The position numbers and the translations under genes were made by a program. From NCBI GenBank assembly GCA_965242595.1, contig OZ251464.1, positions 1,612,001-1,676,000 of the forward strand: a stretch of 64,000 bases of DNA. The letters run 5' to 3'. Of this stretch, positions 56,010 through 64,000 are shown piece after piece (position 1 is the first letter of the stretch; each line of letters opens with the position of its first letter). Below the pieces are notes generated by a model. The model ran no database searches, was not told where the DNA came from, and saw only the letters and a list, made by a program, of their open reading frames with translations. This stretch comes from SP197 sp965242595 (GTDB lineage Bacteria > Pseudomonadota > Alphaproteobacteria > SP197).

Positions 56010-56096
56010 GCAATTATTGACAATGGCAACATTCGCCGGCTGGTTTGATTCAGCATAACACTGTGCTTCTGTCTGAAGTCCACGAGGAAGGAAGTC

Positions 56097-56606
56097 ATGC
56101 AACTCAAATGGGAACCTGCTGAAGATGCAAATAAAATTACCGGGTACGCACTGGCTGTACGAAAAGTGGCCAGAACATTAGAGTCGAAAGCGTATGAGAT
56201 ATTGGAAGAAGAAAAATTACTAGGTGAGAGAAGGCAAGGTGATGAAGATGAACTTTTCCTTCCGGGGTTAATAGTAAGTGCGGTAGTTTTAACAACACTG
56301 TCTGCAGAGCTTACTTTGAAAGCTTGGATAGCAAAATCAGTAGGGAAATATCCAAAAACACACAATTTAGAAATACTTATGAAAGAACTGGATTCAAACG
56401 CATGGGAGCAATTTGATAAATCTGAGAAAGCGATGATATGTTCGTCTCTTACAAAGCATGCCAATGATTTTATCCGTTGGAGATATCTGTTTGAGAATGT
56501 AGATGCAAGCGATACCACTCCGTATCCGAATCCAAGTATGATTAAAACTGTTGAATTTCTAATTGACAAGTATCAGAAGACATGGATGAGTAAGTCGAGA
56601 AATTAG
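56097..56606 (+). CDS. AT-rich HEPN-like protein
   Basis: The 169-aa product is all-helical in appearance. Its layout (VSAVVLTTLSAELTLKAWI, KTHNLEILMKELDSNAW, SLTKHANDFIRWRYLFE) recalls HEPN-like proteins that carry a WRY-type motif in place of the usual R-x4-6-H. The assignment is tentative. The gene is strongly AT-rich in a GC-rich neighbourhood, stands alone between a terminator and a convergent gene, and was probably acquired by transfer. Confidence 0.65.
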   Translation: MQLKWEPAEDANKITGYALAVRKVARTLESKAYEILEEEKLLGERRQGDEDELFLPGLIVSAVVLTTLSAELTLKAWIAKSVGKYPKTHNLEILMKELDSNAWEQFDKSEKAMICSSLTKHANDFIRWRYLFENVDASDTTPYPNPSMIKTVEFLIDKYQKTWMSKSRN

Positions 56607-56671
56607 CATACCTACACTCTACCAATTTCCTCGGACATGATAGCGTAATCCTTCTCTCTTCCATGGCCGCG

Positions 56672-56986
56672 TCAGGCGAGATGGCGCCAGGCGGCGAGGT
56701 CGATGCGGCCTTCCAGGTCGATGGCCACACCCTCGCTTAGCAGCAGGTCGCGCTGCCGGTCGGCGTCTTCCGGCAGCCTGCCGCCGCCGCGGCTGATCCG
56801 CCCCTGGGCGTTGACCACCCGCCACCACGGCAGCGACGGGTCGCGGCAGGCGGCAAGGGCATAGCCGACGCGACGCGCCTGGCGCGGGCGCCCGGCCAGG
56901 CGGGCGACATCGCCATAGGTCAGCACCCGGCCCGCCGGTATGGCGCGAATAATCGCGTAATAGCCCTGGTATTCCGCGCTCGCCAT
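56672..56986 (-). CDS. Alkyltransferase-like protein (MGMT family)
   Basis: This 104-aa protein is an alkyltransferase-like DNA repair protein. The fold signature is IPAGRVLTYGDVARLAGRP and ARRVGYALAACRDPSLP. In place of the active-site PCHRV of methylguanine methyltransferase it has PWWRVVNAQGRIS at residues 53-65, so the acceptor cysteine is tryptophan. Such proteins bind alkylated bases and hand them to excision repair. The start shares one base with the ccdA-type stop. Confidence 0.9.
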   Translation of the reverse strand: MASAEYQGYYAIIRAIPAGRVLTYGDVARLAGRPRQARRVGYALAACRDPSLPWWRVVNAQGRISRGGGRLPEDADRQRDLLLSEGVAIDLEGRIDLAAWRHLA

Positions 56987-57723
56987 CACAGCACCGTCCG
57001 GCTCAGGAACGGGAACGTCTCCAGCAGCCAGAAGGCGAAGCCGGAAAGCCGCCCGCTCGCCATGGCGGCCCCCATCGCCACCAGCACGACACCGGCGGCG
57101 ATCTGCGCGTGGCGACCGAAGCGGCCCAGAAGGCGCAGGCGGGCGGTCAGGGCGTCGGCGCCGGCGGCCGCCAGCACGAAGGGCAGGCCCAGCCCCAGGG
57201 CATAGACCGCCAGCAGGGCCGCGCCGCCGGCGACGCTGCCGCCCGCGCCGGAGCCGGTGGCCGCCAGAGCCAGGATGGCGCCCAGGATGGGGCCGATGCA
57301 CGGCGTCCAGCCGAAGGCGAAGGCCGCGCCCAGCAGCCAGACCGCCCCCAGCCGCCCGCGCGGCAGCGCGGGGTGAAAGCGCAGCTCGCGTTGCAGCACG
57401 GGCAGCGGCAGGATCAGGGCGAGGCCGAACACGGCGACGACGACGCCGGCGACGATCTCCAGCACGCCGCGATGGGCCAGCAGCAGCCCGCCCACCGCGC
57501 TGGCGCCGGCGCCCAGCAGCACGAAAACGCAGGCGAAGCCCAGCACGAAGACGCAGCTCGCCACCAGCGCCCGGCCCCGCCCTGCCCCGCCCGGTTGTAG
57601 CGATTGGCCGGCCACGAAGGAGAGATAGGCGGGCACCAGCGGCAGCACGCAGGGCGACAGGAACGAGACCACGCCGGCGGCGAAGGCCGTGGCGAAGCCG
57701 ATGCCGCCGATCTCCACCGCCAT
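56986..57723 (-). CDS. Cytochrome c biogenesis protein, CcdA type
   Basis: The 245-aa membrane protein has six hydrophobic segments and moves reducing power across the inner membrane. The two conserved cysteines are in SFLSPCVLPLVPAYLSF and FGWTPCIGPILGA. The ATG lies directly at the stop of the upstream thioredoxin-like gene. Together with the two exported thioredoxin-like proteins it forms a disulfide-reducing pathway, probably for cytochrome c or other envelope thiols. Confidence 0.92.
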   Translation of the reverse strand: MAVEIGGIGFATAFAAGVVSFLSPCVLPLVPAYLSFVAGQSLQPGGAGRGRALVASCVFVLGFACVFVLLGAGASAVGGLLLAHRGVLEIVAGVVVAVFGLALILPLPVLQRELRFHPALPRGRLGAVWLLGAAFAFGWTPCIGPILGAILALAATGSGAGGSVAGGAALLAVYALGLGLPFVLAAAGADALTARLRLLGRFGRHAQIAAGVVLVAMGAAMASGRLSGFAFWLLETFPFLSRTVL

Positions 57724-58295
57724 CACCCGTCGTCGGGAGCCGCCTGCTGCGCTTGCTGTGCCTGCCGGGCGCGTTCGGCCAGGGCCAGGACCACGGCCTG
57801 GGCGGCGGCGCTGTCCCACACCGCCTCGCCCACCAGCCGCGCCACCACCATGCCGTCGTGATCGACCAGCAGCGTGGTCGGCAGACCGAAAATACCCAGC
57901 GCGGCGGCGAGCTCCAGGTCGGGATCCCGGTAGATGGCGAGACGGTCGATGCCGATACGGCGATAGAAGTCCAGGATGCGCTGTTCGTCGGCCCGGTCCA
58001 GCGCCATGGCGACCACGTCCAGATGGGGGCCGCCATGGGCGGCGGCCAGCCGGTCCAGCGACGGCATTTCCTCGACGCAGGGCGGGCACCAGGTGGCCCA
58101 GAAGTTCAGCACCACCGCCCGCCCCCGCCAGGCGGCGAAGGTCTCCGTCCGACCGCCGGCGGCCAGAAAGCCGGTCTCCGGCAGCGGTTGGGGCGCCTCC
58201 AGCCAGACCAGGTTGGCGAGTTCGTCCGCGCCCCTGGCCGGGACGGCGGCGAGGACGAAGAGCAGGGCCAGCGCCCGCAGGGCGGCCCCCCTCAT
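57723..58295 (-). CDS. TlpA/ResA-type thioredoxin-like protein
   Basis: This is an exported thioredoxin-fold protein of 190 aa. A signal peptide (ALALLFVLAAVPARGA) precedes the domain; the redox motif is NFWATWCPPCVEEMPSLDRL. The cis-proline region is GLPTTLLVD. It lies between a DsbE-type gene and the CcdA-type gene, which probably reduces it. Confidence 0.92.
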   Translation of the reverse strand: MRGAALRALALLFVLAAVPARGADELANLVWLEAPQPLPETGFLAAGGRTETFAAWRGRAVVLNFWATWCPPCVEEMPSLDRLAAAHGGPHLDVVAMALDRADEQRILDFYRRIGIDRLAIYRDPDLELAAALGIFGLPTTLLVDHDGMVVARLVGEAVWDSAAAQAVVLALAERARQAQQAQQAAPDDG

Positions 58296-58305
58296 CGTGG
58301 CCCCC

Positions 58306-58341
58306 TCACTGTGACCCCCTTCACTGTGACCCCCCTCACTG
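58306..58341. repeat. Short tandem repeat between two thioredoxin-like genes
   Basis: Units of 15-16 bp, TCACTGTGACCCCCT, occur twice plus a partial third that includes the dsbE stop codon. They lengthen the gap between dsbE and the TlpA-type gene. Confidence 0.7.
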
Positions 58342-58881
58342 CAACCATTGCGCCAGCCTGGGCGCGAGGGTTTCCTGCCAGTCGGCCAGCGTCAGCGGGC
58401 CGATATGCTTGTGGGCGACGCGCCCGTCGGGGCCGATGACGAACGTCTCCGGCACGCCATAAACCCCCCAATCGATGCCGGCCCGGCCATCGACATCCGC
58501 CGCCGTGGCGGCATAGGGGCTGCCGAAGCGGTCCAGCCACAGGGCGCTGTCGCGGGGATCGTCCTTGTAGGCGAGGCCGAAGATCTGCACCTGGCCGCTT
58601 TCCGCCAGCGCCATCAGCAGGGGATGTTCCACCCGGCAGCTGACGCACCAGGAGGCGAACACGTTGAGCAGCGTCACCTGGCCCTGGAAATCGGCCTCGC
58701 TGAAGCCCGGCCCATAGCCGGTGACGGGGGGCAGCGCCATGGCGGGGGCGGCGCGGCCTATCAGGGCGGAAGGCTGAGCGCTGGGATCCCGCTCCAGAGC
58801 GAGGCCCAGGGCCAGCACGACAGCTGCGAACACCACCACCGGCACGACGTGGAGCCAGCGGCTTGTCTGCGGGACGGCCAT
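58336..58881 (-). CDS. dsbE: Thiol:disulfide interchange protein DsbE/CcmG
   Basis: This membrane-anchored thioredoxin-like protein of 181 aa keeps apocytochrome c reduced. One transmembrane anchor lies at about residues 11-28. The active site is VFASWCVSCRVEHPLLMALA; alphaproteobacterial CcmG usually has WCVPC or similar, so serine replaces proline in the motif. The family features GVPETFVIGPDGRVAHKHIG follow. It heads the small thiol-redox group. Confidence 0.92.
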   Translation of the reverse strand: MAVPQTSRWLHVVPVVVFAAVVLALGLALERDPSAQPSALIGRAAPAMALPPVTGYGPGFSEADFQGQVTLLNVFASWCVSCRVEHPLLMALAESGQVQIFGLAYKDDPRDSALWLDRFGSPYAATAADVDGRAGIDWGVYGVPETFVIGPDGRVAHKHIGPLTLADWQETLAPRLAQWLQ

Positions 58882-59032
58882 CCGGGCCTCGCCAGGGATG
58901 CGCCGCCAATGTGGCCGCTGGCCCAGGCGATTGCAAGACGGGGCGATGGCAAGGCAGTGGCGATGGCAGGATGGGCGCGCTTGCGCGCAGGGCTTCGGCG
59001 GCTAGAGTCGCCGCCGCAAGGCGGGAGACATC

Positions 59033-59656
59033 ATGACGACGGGGGCGACGGGAGCGGCGCGGGTCGGCATCGGCGGGCCGGTCGGCTCGGGCAAGACGGC
59101 GCTGGTGGAACGGCTGATCCCGCACTTCGCGGCCCGCGGCACCAGCCTTGCCGTCATCACCAACGATTTGGTGACCAGGGAAGACGCCGAGCGCCTGCGC
59201 CGCAGCGGCCTGATCGATCCGCAGCGGGTGATGGCGGTGGAGGCCGGCGCCTGCCCGCACACGGTGATCCGCGAGGATCCGACCCCCAATCTGGACGCGG
59301 CCGAAGAGCTGGAAGCCAGGCTGGCGCCGCTGGATCTGGTGCTGCTGGAATCGGGCGGCGACAACCTGGCCTCCACCTTCTCGCTGGAACTGGTCGATTA
59401 CTGGCTGTTCGTGATCGATGTGGCCGGCGGCGGCGACATTCCGCGCAAACGCGGCCCCGGCGTGCTGCAATCGGACCTGCTGGTCATCAACAAGGCCGAT
59501 CTGGCCCCCCATGTCGGGGTGGACCTCGAGCGCATGACCGCCGAGGCCAGGGAACTGCGGGCCGGCAAGCCGGTGGCGGTGACCGATTGCCGCAGCGGCG
59601 CGGCCATCGACGAGGTGGCAGACCATATCGCGACGAACGTGCTGTTCGACTCATGA
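59033..59656 (+). CDS. ureG: Urease accessory GTPase UreG
   Basis: This GTPase supports nickel insertion into urease. The 207-aa protein has the P-loop GGPVGSGKTALVERLIPHFA at residues 14-33 and VITNDLVTREDAERLRRSG. The Cys-Pro-His nickel site lies in VEAGACPHTVIREDP, with ESGGDNLASTFSLELVD after it. It is coupled to ureD by an ATGA overlap. No urease structural genes or ureE/ureF are in the window. Confidence 0.95.
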   Translation: MTTGATGAARVGIGGPVGSGKTALVERLIPHFAARGTSLAVITNDLVTREDAERLRRSGLIDPQRVMAVEAGACPHTVIREDPTPNLDAAEELEARLAPLDLVLLESGGDNLASTFSLELVDYWLFVIDVAGGGDIPRKRGPGVLQSDLLVINKADLAPHVGVDLERMTAEARELRAGKPVAVTDCRSGAAIDEVADHIATNVLFDS

Positions 59657-60438
59657 CCCACCCCGGCGGCCCGGCGCCACGGCGCCCGCAGCTGGAGTTG
59701 ACCTTCGCCTGCGACGGCGGCGGCGAGACCTGCCTCACCCGCCAATATGCCGCCTTTCCCTTCCATCTCACCCGGCCTTTCCGCTGCGACGACGGCGGCG
59801 CCCTGGTCATCCTGCAATCCCTGGGCGCCGGCCTGTTGCAGGGCGACGACATCGCGGCCGGGATCGTCGCCGAGGCCGGCGCGCGGGCCACGATCCGCAC
59901 CCAGGGGGCAAGCGTGGCCCACGCCATGGCGGCGGCCGGGGCGGCGCAATCGCTGCGGCTGGAGGCGTTGCCGGGCGCCCGTCTGGCCTGGCTGCCGCGC
60001 CCCTCGATCCTGTTCGCCAGCGCCCGCGTCGCCTCGCGCCTGGAGATGGTGCTGCACGAGGGCGCGCGCATCGCCTGGCGCGACGCCTTTCTGGCCCATG
60101 ACCCGCAGGGCGGGCGCCGCTTCGCCGGGTTCGAATCCGAAACCGTGTTGAAGGATGGCGGCGGCCGGATTCTGGCCATCGACCGGCTGAACATCGCCGG
60201 GCAGGCCCTGGACGACGATGGCGCGACGGCGGGCTTTGCGGTTCACGCTGCCCTGGGCTGGGCGGGCGCCGGCTGCGACCGGGCGCTGGCGGAGCGTCTG
60301 CGCGCGCGGCTGGAAACCTGCCCGGGCGTGGTCGGCGGCGTCTCCGCCCTGCCCCGGGAGGCCGGGCTTTTCGCCCGCCTGCTGGCCCGCGATGGCGCCT
60401 GTCTGCAACGGGCCTTCGCCGCCCTGGAAGACGCCTAG
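59653..60438 (+). CDS. ureD: Urease accessory protein UreD
   Basis: This 261-aa protein is the UreD/UreH-type scaffold that binds the urease apoprotein. Segments include RPFRCDDGGALVILQSLGAG, GDDIAAGIVAEAGARATIRT and LAWLPRPSILFASARVASRL. It overlaps ureG by 4 nt and its end overlaps the convergent aminotransferase gene by 4 nt. Confidence 0.92.
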   Translation: MTHPGGPAPRRPQLELTFACDGGGETCLTRQYAAFPFHLTRPFRCDDGGALVILQSLGAGLLQGDDIAAGIVAEAGARATIRTQGASVAHAMAAAGAAQSLRLEALPGARLAWLPRPSILFASARVASRLEMVLHEGARIAWRDAFLAHDPQGGRRFAGFESETVLKDGGGRILAIDRLNIAGQALDDDGATAGFAVHAALGWAGAGCDRALAERLRARLETCPGVVGGVSALPREAGLFARLLARDGACLQRAFAALEDA

Positions 60439-61286
60439 AGGCGGAAGCCCTCCTCGCGGGCGAACTCGAAATAGAGCTGACGCGCCCGGCGGTAGACCGG
60501 CCCCGGCTGCAGGCGGCGATCGTCGAGGCGGGTGAGCGGCAGCAGCTTGCTGTAATTGCCGCTGGAGAAGATCTCGTCGGCCTGGGCCAGCTCGCGGTAA
60601 TCGACCGCCCGTTCCACCACGTCGAAGCCGGCGTCCTTCAGCAGGGCGATCACGCGCCGGCGGGTGATGCCGTTCAGAAAGGTGCCGTTGACGGCTGGCG
60701 TCGTCACCTCGCCGCCTTTGGCGAAGAACAGATTGGCGGTGGCGAATTCCGCCACATGGCCTTCGTGATCCAGCATGACGCCGTTGTCGAAGCCCTGGCG
60801 CCGGGCCGCCCGCACCGCCTCGGCCGTCGCCGGATAGAGGCACGAAGCCTTGGCCAGGGTGGGCGCCATATCGGGGGCCGGGCGGCGGTGGCCGGACAGG
60901 CAGGCCGAAAAGCCCGCCGCCTCGCCCAGCGGCGCCACCTCCACCGCCATCAGGAACTCGACCTTCTCCGGCACATCCCACAGCGATTCGGCCTCGCCGC
61001 TCCAGAAGGTGGGGCGGATATAGAGCGCTTGGTCGCGCGGGAAACGGCGCGCCATGTCGGCGGCCAGCGCCACCAGATCCTCCGCCGTCTGCTGCGGCTT
61101 CATGCCCATGACATGGGCCGATTCCAGGCAGCGGCGGCAATGGCCTTCGATATCGGGCATGACGCCGTCGAAGGCGCGGGCACCGTCGAACACCATGGTG
61201 GCGAACCAGAAGGAGCGGTCGAACGGCCCCATGAGCGCGGGGTTGCCTTCGTGAAGGCTGCCGTTATGCCAGGTCAGCTTGTCCAT
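60435..61286 (-). CDS. Class IV aminotransferase (branched-chain type)
   Basis: This is a PLP-dependent fold-type IV aminotransferase of 283 aa, closest in layout to branched-chain aminotransferases. Features are FATMVFDGARAFDGVMPDIE, the region with the PLP lysine in MAPTLAKASCLYPATAEAVR, and VAEFATANLFFAKGGEVTTP followed by GTFLNGITRRRVI. The exact substrate could also be D-amino acids or aminodeoxychorismate. It converges with ureD. Confidence 0.9.
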   Translation of the reverse strand: MDKLTWHNGSLHEGNPALMGPFDRSFWFATMVFDGARAFDGVMPDIEGHCRRCLESAHVMGMKPQQTAEDLVALAADMARRFPRDQALYIRPTFWSGEAESLWDVPEKVEFLMAVEVAPLGEAAGFSACLSGHRRPAPDMAPTLAKASCLYPATAEAVRAARRQGFDNGVMLDHEGHVAEFATANLFFAKGGEVTTPAVNGTFLNGITRRRVIALLKDAGFDVVERAVDYRELAQADEIFSSGNYSKLLPLTRLDDRRLQPGPVYRRARQLYFEFAREEGFRL

Positions 61287-61360
61287 AGTCCTTGTGGCCC
61301 TTGCCCGCCGCTGTGCGCCATGCTTAGCACGGGGCGGGGCCGGTCCGCCATGGAGGCAGA

Positions 61361-62410
61361 ATGGCGAATCTTTACCCCCTCGCCGCGCCGCTGCTGGCCC
61401 GCATCGATCCGGAACGCGCCCATGGGCTGACCCTGGCCGCCCTGCGCCTGGGGCTGGCGACCGGGCGCCGCCCGCGCCCGCGCCCGGAGCTGGAGGCCGC
61501 CGCTTTCGGGCGCCGCTTTGCCAATCCGCTGGGGCTGGCCGCCGGTTTCGACAAGGATGCGCGGGCGGTGGGGCCGCTGCTGCGGGCGGGCTTCGGCTTC
61601 GTCGAGGTGGGCACGGTGACGCCGCGCCCCCAGGCGGGCCAGCCGCGCCCGCGTCTGTTCCGCCTGCCGGACGAAGAGGCGGCGATCAACCGCATGGGCT
61701 TCAACAACGACGGCATGGCGGCAGTGGCGGCCCGGCTGGCCCGTCATAGGGACGGCGGCCCCCTGGGCGTCAATATCGGCCCCAACCGCGACACGGCCGC
61801 CCCCCTGGCCGATTACGTCGCCTGTTTCCGTCGCCTGGCGCCGCTGGCCGATTACGTCGCCATCAACGTCTCGTCGCCCAACACGCCGGGTCTGCGCCGC
61901 CTGCAGGAGGCCGCCCGCCTGGGGCCGCTGCTGGCCCGCATGGCGCGGGAGCGCGAGGCGCTGCGGCGGCGCCCGGCGCTGCTGCTGAAGCTGTCGCCGG
62001 ACCTGGAGCGGGGCGCCGCCCTGGAGGCCGCCCGCCTGGCCGCCGGGGAAGGCTTCGACGGGCTGATCGTCTCCAACACCAGCCTGCAACGCCCGGCCGG
62101 GCTGACCGGGCGCCATCGCCACCAGGCCGGCGGCCTGTCGGGGCGACCGCTGTTCGCGATCTCGACGCCGCTGCTGCGCGCCCTGTGGCGGGCCGAAGGC
62201 CATCGCCTGACCCTGGTGGGGACCGGCGGCATCGATTCGGCCCAGGCCGCCTACGACAAAATCCGCGCCGGAGCGACCCTGTTGCAGCTCTACACGGCGC
62301 TGGCGTTCCACGGCCCCGCCCTGGTGGAGACCATTCTGGACGGCCTTCAGGCGCTGCTGGCCCGCGACGGCTATCGCGCCCTGGCCGAGGCGGTGGGCGC
62401 CGACGCCTGA
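61361..62410 (+). CDS. pyrD: Dihydroorotate dehydrogenase (quinone), class 2
   Basis: This is the membrane-associated flavin enzyme of pyrimidine synthesis. The 349-aa protein has NPLGLAAGFDKDARAVGPLL, the signature MGFNNDGMAAVAARL, the catalytic-serine region VAINVSSPNTPGLRRLQEAA and LVGTGGIDSAQAAYDKIRAG. GGAGG lies 5 nt before the ATG. Its 3' end overlaps the convergent aldolase gene by 40 nt. Confidence 0.95.
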   Translation: MANLYPLAAPLLARIDPERAHGLTLAALRLGLATGRRPRPRPELEAAAFGRRFANPLGLAAGFDKDARAVGPLLRAGFGFVEVGTVTPRPQAGQPRPRLFRLPDEEAAINRMGFNNDGMAAVAARLARHRDGGPLGVNIGPNRDTAAPLADYVACFRRLAPLADYVAINVSSPNTPGLRRLQEAARLGPLLARMAREREALRRRPALLLKLSPDLERGAALEAARLAAGEGFDGLIVSNTSLQRPAGLTGRHRHQAGGLSGRPLFAISTPLLRALWRAEGHRLTLVGTGGIDSAQAAYDKIRAGATLLQLYTALAFHGPALVETILDGLQALLARDGYRALAEAVGADA

Positions 62411-63459
62411 GCGGCAGCGACCAGCCGCTCGACATCGCCCGGCGCGGTATCGAAGCAGGTCACCAGCCGCAGGGCGCAGCGCCCGTCCGCGGCCGGCGCC
62501 GGCGGGTAGAAGCCGAAGCCGGTCGCCTCCAGCGCCGCGAACACGGGGCGCGGCATGGCGAGAAACAGCTCGTTCGCTTCCACCGGGTGCAGCAGCTCCA
62601 CCCCTTCCACCGCCGCCAGCCCCGCCGCCAGGCGCGCCGCCTGGGCGTTGGCATGGGCGGCCCAGGTCAGCCAGCGGTCGTCGTCCAGCGAGGCATGCAG
62701 CTGGGCGGAGAAGAAGCGCATCTTGCTGTAGAGCTGGCCGGCGCGCTTGGCCAGCCGTTGCAGCTGGACGAAGCGGCGCCGCTGGGCGCCGAACACCACC
62801 AGCGCCTCGGCCGCCAGCGCCCCGTTCTTGGTGGCCCCGAAGCAGAGCACATCGACACCCGCCTTCCAGGAGAGCTCGGCCGGCGCGCAGCCCAGCGCCG
62901 CCACGGCATTGGCAAAGCGGGCGCCGTCCATGTGAAAGGCCAGCCCCTGTGCCCGGCAGGCCTCGCCCAGAGCCATGAGGCGGTCGCGGTCATAGAGCGT
63001 GCCCCATTCGCTGGCCTGGGCGATGGAGAGCGCCGCCGGCATGGGGCGGTGGACGTCGTCGGGGTCGCCGGCCGCCAGCTCTGCCCGCAGCGCGGCGGCA
63101 TCCAGCCGGCCATGGTCCGACGGCAGGCAGGCGAGCTTCAGCCCGTTGCCGAAGAATTCGGGGGCGTTGGCCTCGTCGATGACGACATGGGCATCGCGGT
63201 GGCAATAGACCGCGCCCCAGGGCGGGGCCAGGAAGGAGAGCGCCAGCGCGTTGGCGACCGTGCCCGTGCCCACGGGCAGCACCCTGGCCTCGGTCTCGAA
63301 CAGCTCCGAGAAGCGCCGGTCGAGATCCTGGGAGAGGCGGTCATGGCCATAGGAGGCGGCGCCGCCGCGATTGGCCTCCGCCAGCGCCGCCATGATCTCC
63401 GGGGCGACGGGCGAAGCATTGTCGCTGCCGAAATGGGCCCGGGTCATGTCCGGTGTCAT
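62371..63459 (-). CDS. ltaE: Low-specificity threonine aldolase
   Basis: This PLP enzyme cleaves threonine or related beta-hydroxy amino acids to glycine and an aldehyde. The 362-aa protein has FGSDNASPVAPEIMAALAEA, YGHDRLSQDLDRRFSELFE, HMDGARFANAVAALG and the PLP lysine in VLCFGATKNGALAAEALVVF. GGAAGG lies 9 nt before the ATG used. It overlaps pyrD tail to tail. Confidence 0.92.
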   Translation of the reverse strand: MTPDMTRAHFGSDNASPVAPEIMAALAEANRGGAASYGHDRLSQDLDRRFSELFETEARVLPVGTGTVANALALSFLAPPWGAVYCHRDAHVVIDEANAPEFFGNGLKLACLPSDHGRLDAAALRAELAAGDPDDVHRPMPAALSIAQASEWGTLYDRDRLMALGEACRAQGLAFHMDGARFANAVAALGCAPAELSWKAGVDVLCFGATKNGALAAEALVVFGAQRRRFVQLQRLAKRAGQLYSKMRFFSAQLHASLDDDRWLTWAAHANAQAARLAAGLAAVEGVELLHPVEANELFLAMPRPVFAALEATGFGFYPPAPAADGRCALRLVTCFDTAPGDVERLVAAAQASAPTASARAR

Positions 63460-63474
63460 GGCGGTCTGCCTTCC

Positions 63475-63771
63475 CTAGCGGCTGCGCGGCAGGAGTTCCA
63501 GCCGCCCCAGCACCTCGCCGCTGGCGGGATCGACGGTCAGCACCGCCTGCGCCCCCGATTCCAGCCGCAGCAGCAGCGAGAGCCCATCGCCGGCGGCCAG
63601 CGCCTCCACCTGCGCGCCGGGCGGCAGGGCGATGGCGGCCTCGCCAGCGCCGCCGCGCGAGGGGCTGCCCAGCCGATCTACTACGGCCACCGCCAGCACG
63701 ACAGCCAGCGCCACGATGACCACCCCCAGGCCGATGGCGAAGATTTTGATCGCAACCGGCGGACGGTCCAT
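63475..63771 (-). CDS. Small single-pass membrane protein (DUF6476-like)
   Basis: The 98-aa product has one hydrophobic helix at about residues 8-31 and a short periplasmic beta-rich domain (GAQVEALAAGDGLSLLLRLE, then VLTVDPASGEVLGRLELL). It resembles small proteins encoded beside RluA-type genes in alphaproteobacteria (DUF6476). No function is known. It lies 15 nt upstream of the aldolase gene and is divergent from the RluA-type gene. Confidence 0.75.
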   Translation of the reverse strand: MDRPPVAIKIFAIGLGVVIVALAVVLAVAVVDRLGSPSRGGAGEAAIALPPGAQVEALAAGDGLSLLLRLESGAQAVLTVDPASGEVLGRLELLPRSR

Positions 63772-63810
63772 GCTGCCCCCTGATGCGCCTCCCGGCCGGC
63801 GCCCCGGTGA

Positions 63811-63838
63811 AATATGCGAAATATGCGCGATATGCGAG
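63811..63838. repeat. Three 9-bp tandem units before the RluA-type gene
   Basis: GAAATATGC/GAAATATGC/GCGATATGC-type units follow each other in the leader of the pseudouridine synthase gene. This AT-rich patch may be part of a promoter or operator, or, if an upstream ATG at 63783 is used, encode a short Lys-Tyr-Ala repeat. Confidence 0.5.
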
Positions 63839-63845
63839 CGACAAC

Positions 63846-64000
63846 GTGAGCGAAGCGACCGTCCTGGAGCATGTCGTGACCGCTGCCGAGGGCGGCCGCC
63901 GCCTCGACCTTGTGCTGGCCGCCGCCCACCCGCAGCTTTCCCGCAACGCCATCCAGGCGGCCATCGCCGCCGGCCGCCTGACCGCCAGCGACCGGACGGT
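63846..64000 (+). CDS. RluA family pseudouridine synthase (partial)
   Basis: Only the N-terminus is present before the window ends. The encoded start SEATVLEHVVTAAEGGRRLD, then LSRNAIQAAIAAGRLTASDR, is the S4 RNA-binding domain that precedes the catalytic domain in RluA/RluC/RluD-type enzymes. The GTG start fits the family best; an in-frame ATG at 63783 would add 21 residues derived from the short tandem repeat. The exact rRNA target cannot be told. Confidence 0.85.
   Translation, partial: MSEATVLEHVVTAAEGGRRLDLVLAAAHPQLSRNAIQAAIAAGRLTASDRT

Overview
The window is about 64 kb of GC-rich chromosome from an alphaproteobacterium, most likely of the Rhodospirillales type. This rests on the nuo and tig-clpP-clpX-lon-hupB gene orders, a MucR-type regulator, a ubiquinol-cytochrome c chaperone next to a DUF177 gene, a proton-pumping pyrophosphatase, and the glyA-nrdR-ribD-ribE-ribH-nusB-thiL run. 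Most housekeeping genes are on the minus strand, packed with 1-8 nt stop/start overlaps.

Layout. 1-2396: start of the complex I operon (nuoA-B-C-D, nuoD cut by the window edge) and tRNA-Asp. 2397-17037: a defence-type island lying exactly between tRNA-Asp and tRNA-Val. As transcribed it encodes an SNF2-like helicase with a C-terminal DUF3883 domain, an AAA ATPase, a TOPRIM-like protein, a DUF3644 HEPN-type protein, a DUF1156 DNA methyltransferase, a second AAA ATPase, a frameshifted DUF4276 protein, a small remnant and a DUF499 ATPase. 17038-23862: tRNA-Val, HU, Lon, ClpX, ClpP, trigger factor, tRNA-Leu. 23910-28452: malonyl-CoA decarboxylase, NAD(P)HX repair enzyme, a methyltransferase, tRNA-Pro, a MerR regulator and IHF-alpha. 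28572-33518: fabH, plsX, rpmF, an inserted HEPN gene pair, DUF177, the cytochrome c chaperone and, facing them, bamE. 33609-34473: a small single-gene element that duplicates the 3' end of hppA. 34323-42533: hppA, thiL, nusB, riboflavin genes, nrdR, glyA, rpiB. 42668-49347: mucR, a full branched-chain amino-acid type ABC transporter and a homocysteine methyltransferase. 49652-56606: three orphan solute-binding proteins, a cyclophilin, an agmatinase-type enzyme and an AT-rich HEPN-like gene. 56672-64000: an alkyltransferase-like protein, a CcdA/thioredoxin group, ureG-ureD, an aminotransferase, pyrD, a threonine aldolase, a small membrane protein and the start of an RluA-type pseudouridine synthase.

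Four signals stand out. (1) The island is a nearly continuous, translationally coupled operon that combines a helicase/methyltransferase/DUF499 core with two separate ATPase + TOPRIM-like pairs and a HEPN protein. (2) At hppA, a 161-bp repeat of the gene's 3' end brackets one unknown gene; both copies still encode an intact C-terminus. (3) A family of degenerate repeats with an exact 11-bp period, in both orientations, occupies four intergenic regions. (4) A HEPN/partner gene pair sits inside the normally adjacent DUF177-rpmF pair. No integrase, transposase or CRISPR array was found. All assignments come from reading the sequence; no database search was run.
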